Assembly: GCA_964540445.1 (NCBI GenBank)
Contig: CAZIMF010000051.1
Span: 1-6,561 of the forward strand
From: JALQXV01 sp964540445
GTDB taxonomy: Bacteria > Patescibacteriota > Saccharimonadia > Saccharimonadales > 2-12-FULL-41-12
DNA: 6,561 bases
Direction of reading: 5' to 3'
This document shows positions 5,081 to 6,561 of this stretch, in pieces. The notes beneath the pieces are model-generated. The model was not told the origin of the DNA and ran no database searches. It was given only the letters and a program-made list of their open reading frames with translations. Each line of letters opens with the position of its first letter. Within the stretch, counting starts at the first letter, position 1. The position numbers were made by a program, and so were the translations under genes.

Positions 5081-5828
5081 GTCTACGGGTAGTTTCGGCC
5101 CTATTTCGGCCCTATTAGTTACGTTCTTAACGTATCTGGGATCACAAATTATTGCAGTGCTGCTTATCTCGGCTGTATATCGATTAGTTACGCATAAAGA
5201 TTCAGAAGAGGTACTCAGAAAGTTTGTCGACTCTACCAGCGGGCAATTTCTGTTTATACTACTAGCCGAAGCAGCAGTATTGGCTATTATTTATTGGTTT
5301 ATCAGACAACGTAAGATACCGCTCAGCGAAATTGGGCTGGGCCGCGGACCGAAATTAAGTGATGCGGGCTACGCCTGTCTGTATGCCGTCGGTTATTTTA
5401 TTGTTACGTTTATTGTTCTTGGTTTTGTTAGTAACTTCATTCCCTCGGTAAATGTTAATCAGGAACAACAAATTGGTTTTGAGTCAGCCAGTGGCACGCT
5501 GCAACTAGGGTTAGTATTTCTGGCTTTAGCAGTGTTTGTGCCGATTGCCGAGGAGGTAATGGTGCGGGGATTCTTGTACAGCGGCCTACGCCGTAAGCTC
5601 GGCAGGACAGCCGCTATGATAACCGCCAGCGTATTGTTCGGCATTGCGCACTTACAGCTTGGCAGCGGAGCGCCCCCCTTATATGTGGTAGCTATCGACA
5701 CATTTATCTTGTCGATGTTTCTAATTGCACTTCGTGAAAAAACCGGTAGTTTATGGGCAGGCATATTGGTCCACTCCCTAAAAAACGGTCTGGCATTCCT
5801 GGCGCTCTTTGTGCTTCACGTTGGCTAG
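5061..5828 (+). CDS. CPBP-family intramembrane metalloprotease (Abi/CAAX-protease-like)
   Basis: This 255-aa polytopic membrane protein has all three signature motifs of the CPBP (Rce1-like) family: EEVMVR with Glu164, Glu165 and Arg169; FGIAH with Phe193 and His197; and HSLKN with His238 and Asn242. These form the glutamate/histidine active site. Membrane helices appear at about 15-40, 65-83, 105-128, 148-165, 183-200, 207-225 and 232-253. Bacterial members process or bind membrane peptides and are linked to bacteriocin immunity, peptide export and signalling; the substrate here is unknown. The start ATG at 5061 lies inside the end of rseP, overlapping it by 20 nt in another frame, so the two are likely co-transcribed and translationally coupled. 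No good SD is seen. An 11-bp tandem duplication near codon 11 is noted separately. The stop is TAG. Confidence 0.92.
   Translation: MSNDSSKSTGSFGPISALLVTFLTYLGSQIIAVLLISAVYRLVTHKDSEEVLRKFVDSTSGQFLFILLAEAAVLAIIYWFIRQRKIPLSEIGLGRGPKLSDAGYACLYAVGYFIVTFIVLGFVSNFIPSVNVNQEQQIGFESASGTLQLGLVFLALAVFVPIAEEVMVRGFLYSGLRRKLGRTAAMITASVLFGIAHLQLGSGAPPLYVVAIDTFILSMFLIALREKTGSLWAGILVHSLKNGLAFLALFVLHVG
5093..5114 (+). repeat. Tandem 11-bp duplication in the CPBP gene
   Basis: TTTCGGCCCTA occurs twice in direct succession, at 5093-5103 and 5104-5114, encoding part of the soluble N-terminus (SFGPISALL). The unit is not a multiple of three, so loss or gain of one copy would shift the frame and abolish the protein. 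Two copies are few for a true slippage switch; it may be a fixed duplication. Confidence 0.7.
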
Positions 5829-5844
5829 AACCTACTTGTTAATA

Positions 5845-5867
5845 GATAGACGGGGTTACCGCTTATC
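5845..5867 (+). other. Imperfect inverted repeat in the proS promoter
   Basis: GATAGACGG (5845-5853) pairs with CCGCTTATC (5859-5867) around a 5-nt loop, with one mismatch and one G-T pair. It overlaps the -35 box and spacer of the predicted proS promoter. It could be an operator or a weak terminator for the CPBP gene, though no T-run follows. Confidence 0.3.
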
Positions 5868-5875
5868 TGTACAAT
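5847..5875 (+). promoter_or_regulatory. Promoter of proS (leaderless type)
   Basis: -35 TAGACG (5847-5852, 4/6), a 17-nt spacer and -10 TACAAT (5870-5875, 5/6). The predicted start is about 5882, one base before the proS ATG. No SD sequence is present in front of the gene. Confidence 0.6.
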
Positions 5876-5882
5876 ATTAGTC

Positions 5883-6561
5883 ATGCAGACAACATCTATA
5901 AAATTATCCGAATTATTTACTAAAACCAGCAAAACCGTTCCGGCCGATGAAACAGCCCGCAACGCCCAGCTGCTGATTCAAGCTGGGTTTGTCTACAAGG
6001 TCATGGCCGGTGTCTATGCCTATACCCCGCTCGGTCTTCGTGTATTAGAAAACATCAAGCAAATCGTCCGCGAAGAAATGAACGCCCTGGGTGCTCAGGA
6101 ACTCATTATGAGTACACTTCAACGGCGTGAAACATGGGAAATTACCGATCGTTGGAATGACGAGGTTGTAGATATCTGGTTTAAAACTCATCTAAAGGAT
6201 AAGACCGAAGTTGGTTTGGCTTGGTCGCACGAAGAAACCATCATCGAGATGATGAAACAACACATCGAGAGTTACAAAGATTTACCTGCAAATGTCTATC
6301 AATTTCAAACCAAGTTACGCAACGAACTTCGGGCTAAAAGCGGTGTCATGCGTGGCCGCGAATTCGTTATGAAAGATATGTACTCTTGTAGTGTTAACGC
6401 GCAGCAGCACGATGAATTTTATAATCGCACCATTGCAGCCTACAAAAAGGTCTACGAACGACTTGGTCTTGGCGACGATACGTACGTTACGCTTGCCAGC
6501 GGCGGTGCTTTCACCGAGTTCAGCCATGAATTCCAAACTGTTTGCGAAGCCGGTGAGGATA
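5883..6561 (+). CDS. proS: Prolyl-tRNA synthetase, N-terminal part, cut by the right edge
   Basis: ProS attaches proline to tRNA-Pro in the cytoplasm. From the ATG at 5883 the frame stays open for 226 codons to the edge. The class II catalytic core is recognisable: the N-terminal RNAQLLIQAGFVYKVMAGVYAYTPLG, motif 1 region GAQELIMSTLQ (S77 where E. coli has the motif 1 proline, as in MPVVQ), WSHEETI with H116-E118 (E. coli GPTHEE), motif 2 region YQFQTKLRNELRAKSG with R146 (E. coli FRDEVRPRFG), MRGREFVMKDMYS, and GGAFTEFSHEFQ. The fold is therefore the bacterial type, but several near-invariant prolines are replaced, which I associate from memory with CPR/Saccharibacteria sequences. The editing (INS) domain, motif 3 and anticodon-binding domain would lie beyond the window. 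The start is supported by the adjacent promoter and by the N-terminal alignment; no SD is present. Confidence 0.95.
   Translation, partial: MQTTSIKLSELFTKTSKTVPADETARNAQLLIQAGFVYKVMAGVYAYTPLGLRVLENIKQIVREEMNALGAQELIMSTLQRRETWEITDRWNDEVVDIWFKTHLKDKTEVGLAWSHEETIIEMMKQHIESYKDLPANVYQFQTKLRNELRAKSGVMRGREFVMKDMYSCSVNAQQHDEFYNRTIAAYKKVYERLGLGDDTYVTLASGGAFTEFSHEFQTVCEAGED

Noticed and set aside
806..6561. UGA-to-glycine recoding
   Set aside because: All genes read full length with the standard code and conserved glycines are GGN; only the absence of TGA stops is notable.
1..6561. tRNA genes, CRISPR arrays, IS elements, defence or toxin-antitoxin modules
   Set aside because: No cloverleaf, regularly spaced repeats, transposase motifs or paired small toxin-like genes were seen on either strand.

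Overview
The window is a compact bacterial block of translation and membrane-protease genes. Small intergenic gaps, SD-poor starts, shortened gene order, and the sequence character of proS, rpmE2 and prfA suggest a reduced-genome Patescibacteria/CPR bacterium, most likely a Saccharibacteria (TM7)-type lineage. This placement is an inference from gene content and remembered family resemblance; no search was run.

Layout. The left arm (1-1182) is transcribed leftward: a promoter at 1154-1182 drives rpmE2 (type B L31, 1144-806), then comes a 9-bp hairpin, then prfA (RF1, 742 to beyond base 1). Back-to-back with it, a rightward extended -10 promoter (1191-1219) drives a ~97-nt structured leader, rpsB (S2) and tsf (EF-Ts). 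Further right are a 122-aa protein of unknown function (2899-3267), frr (ribosome recycling factor, GTG start), rseP (site-2 protease, M50), a CPBP-family membrane protein overlapping rseP by 20 nt, and the 5' part of proS (prolyl-tRNA synthetase), cut by the right edge.

How they work together. The genes span most of the translation cycle: small and large subunit proteins (S2, L31), EF-Tu recycling (EF-Ts), termination (RF1), recycling (RRF) and tRNA charging (ProS). Two intramembrane metalloprotease-type genes sit between frr and proS. This looks like a stripped version of the widespread bacterial order rpsB-tsf-pyrH-frr-uppS-cdsA-dxr-rseP-proS. The pyrH slot holds an unknown small gene, and uppS, cdsA and dxr are absent between frr and rseP.

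Most interesting signals. Four genes (rpmE2, the unknown gene, rseP, proS) have a sigma70-like -10 element only about 5-9 nt before the start codon and no usable Shine-Dalgarno, so they look leaderless. By contrast prfA, rpsB and tsf carry good SD sequences. The rpsB leader can form an 8-bp hairpin whose loop is complementary to a downstream segment (a possible pseudoknot), a candidate autoregulatory element. I saw no tRNA, rRNA, CRISPR array, IS element or clear system beyond these. No complete gene ends in TGA.
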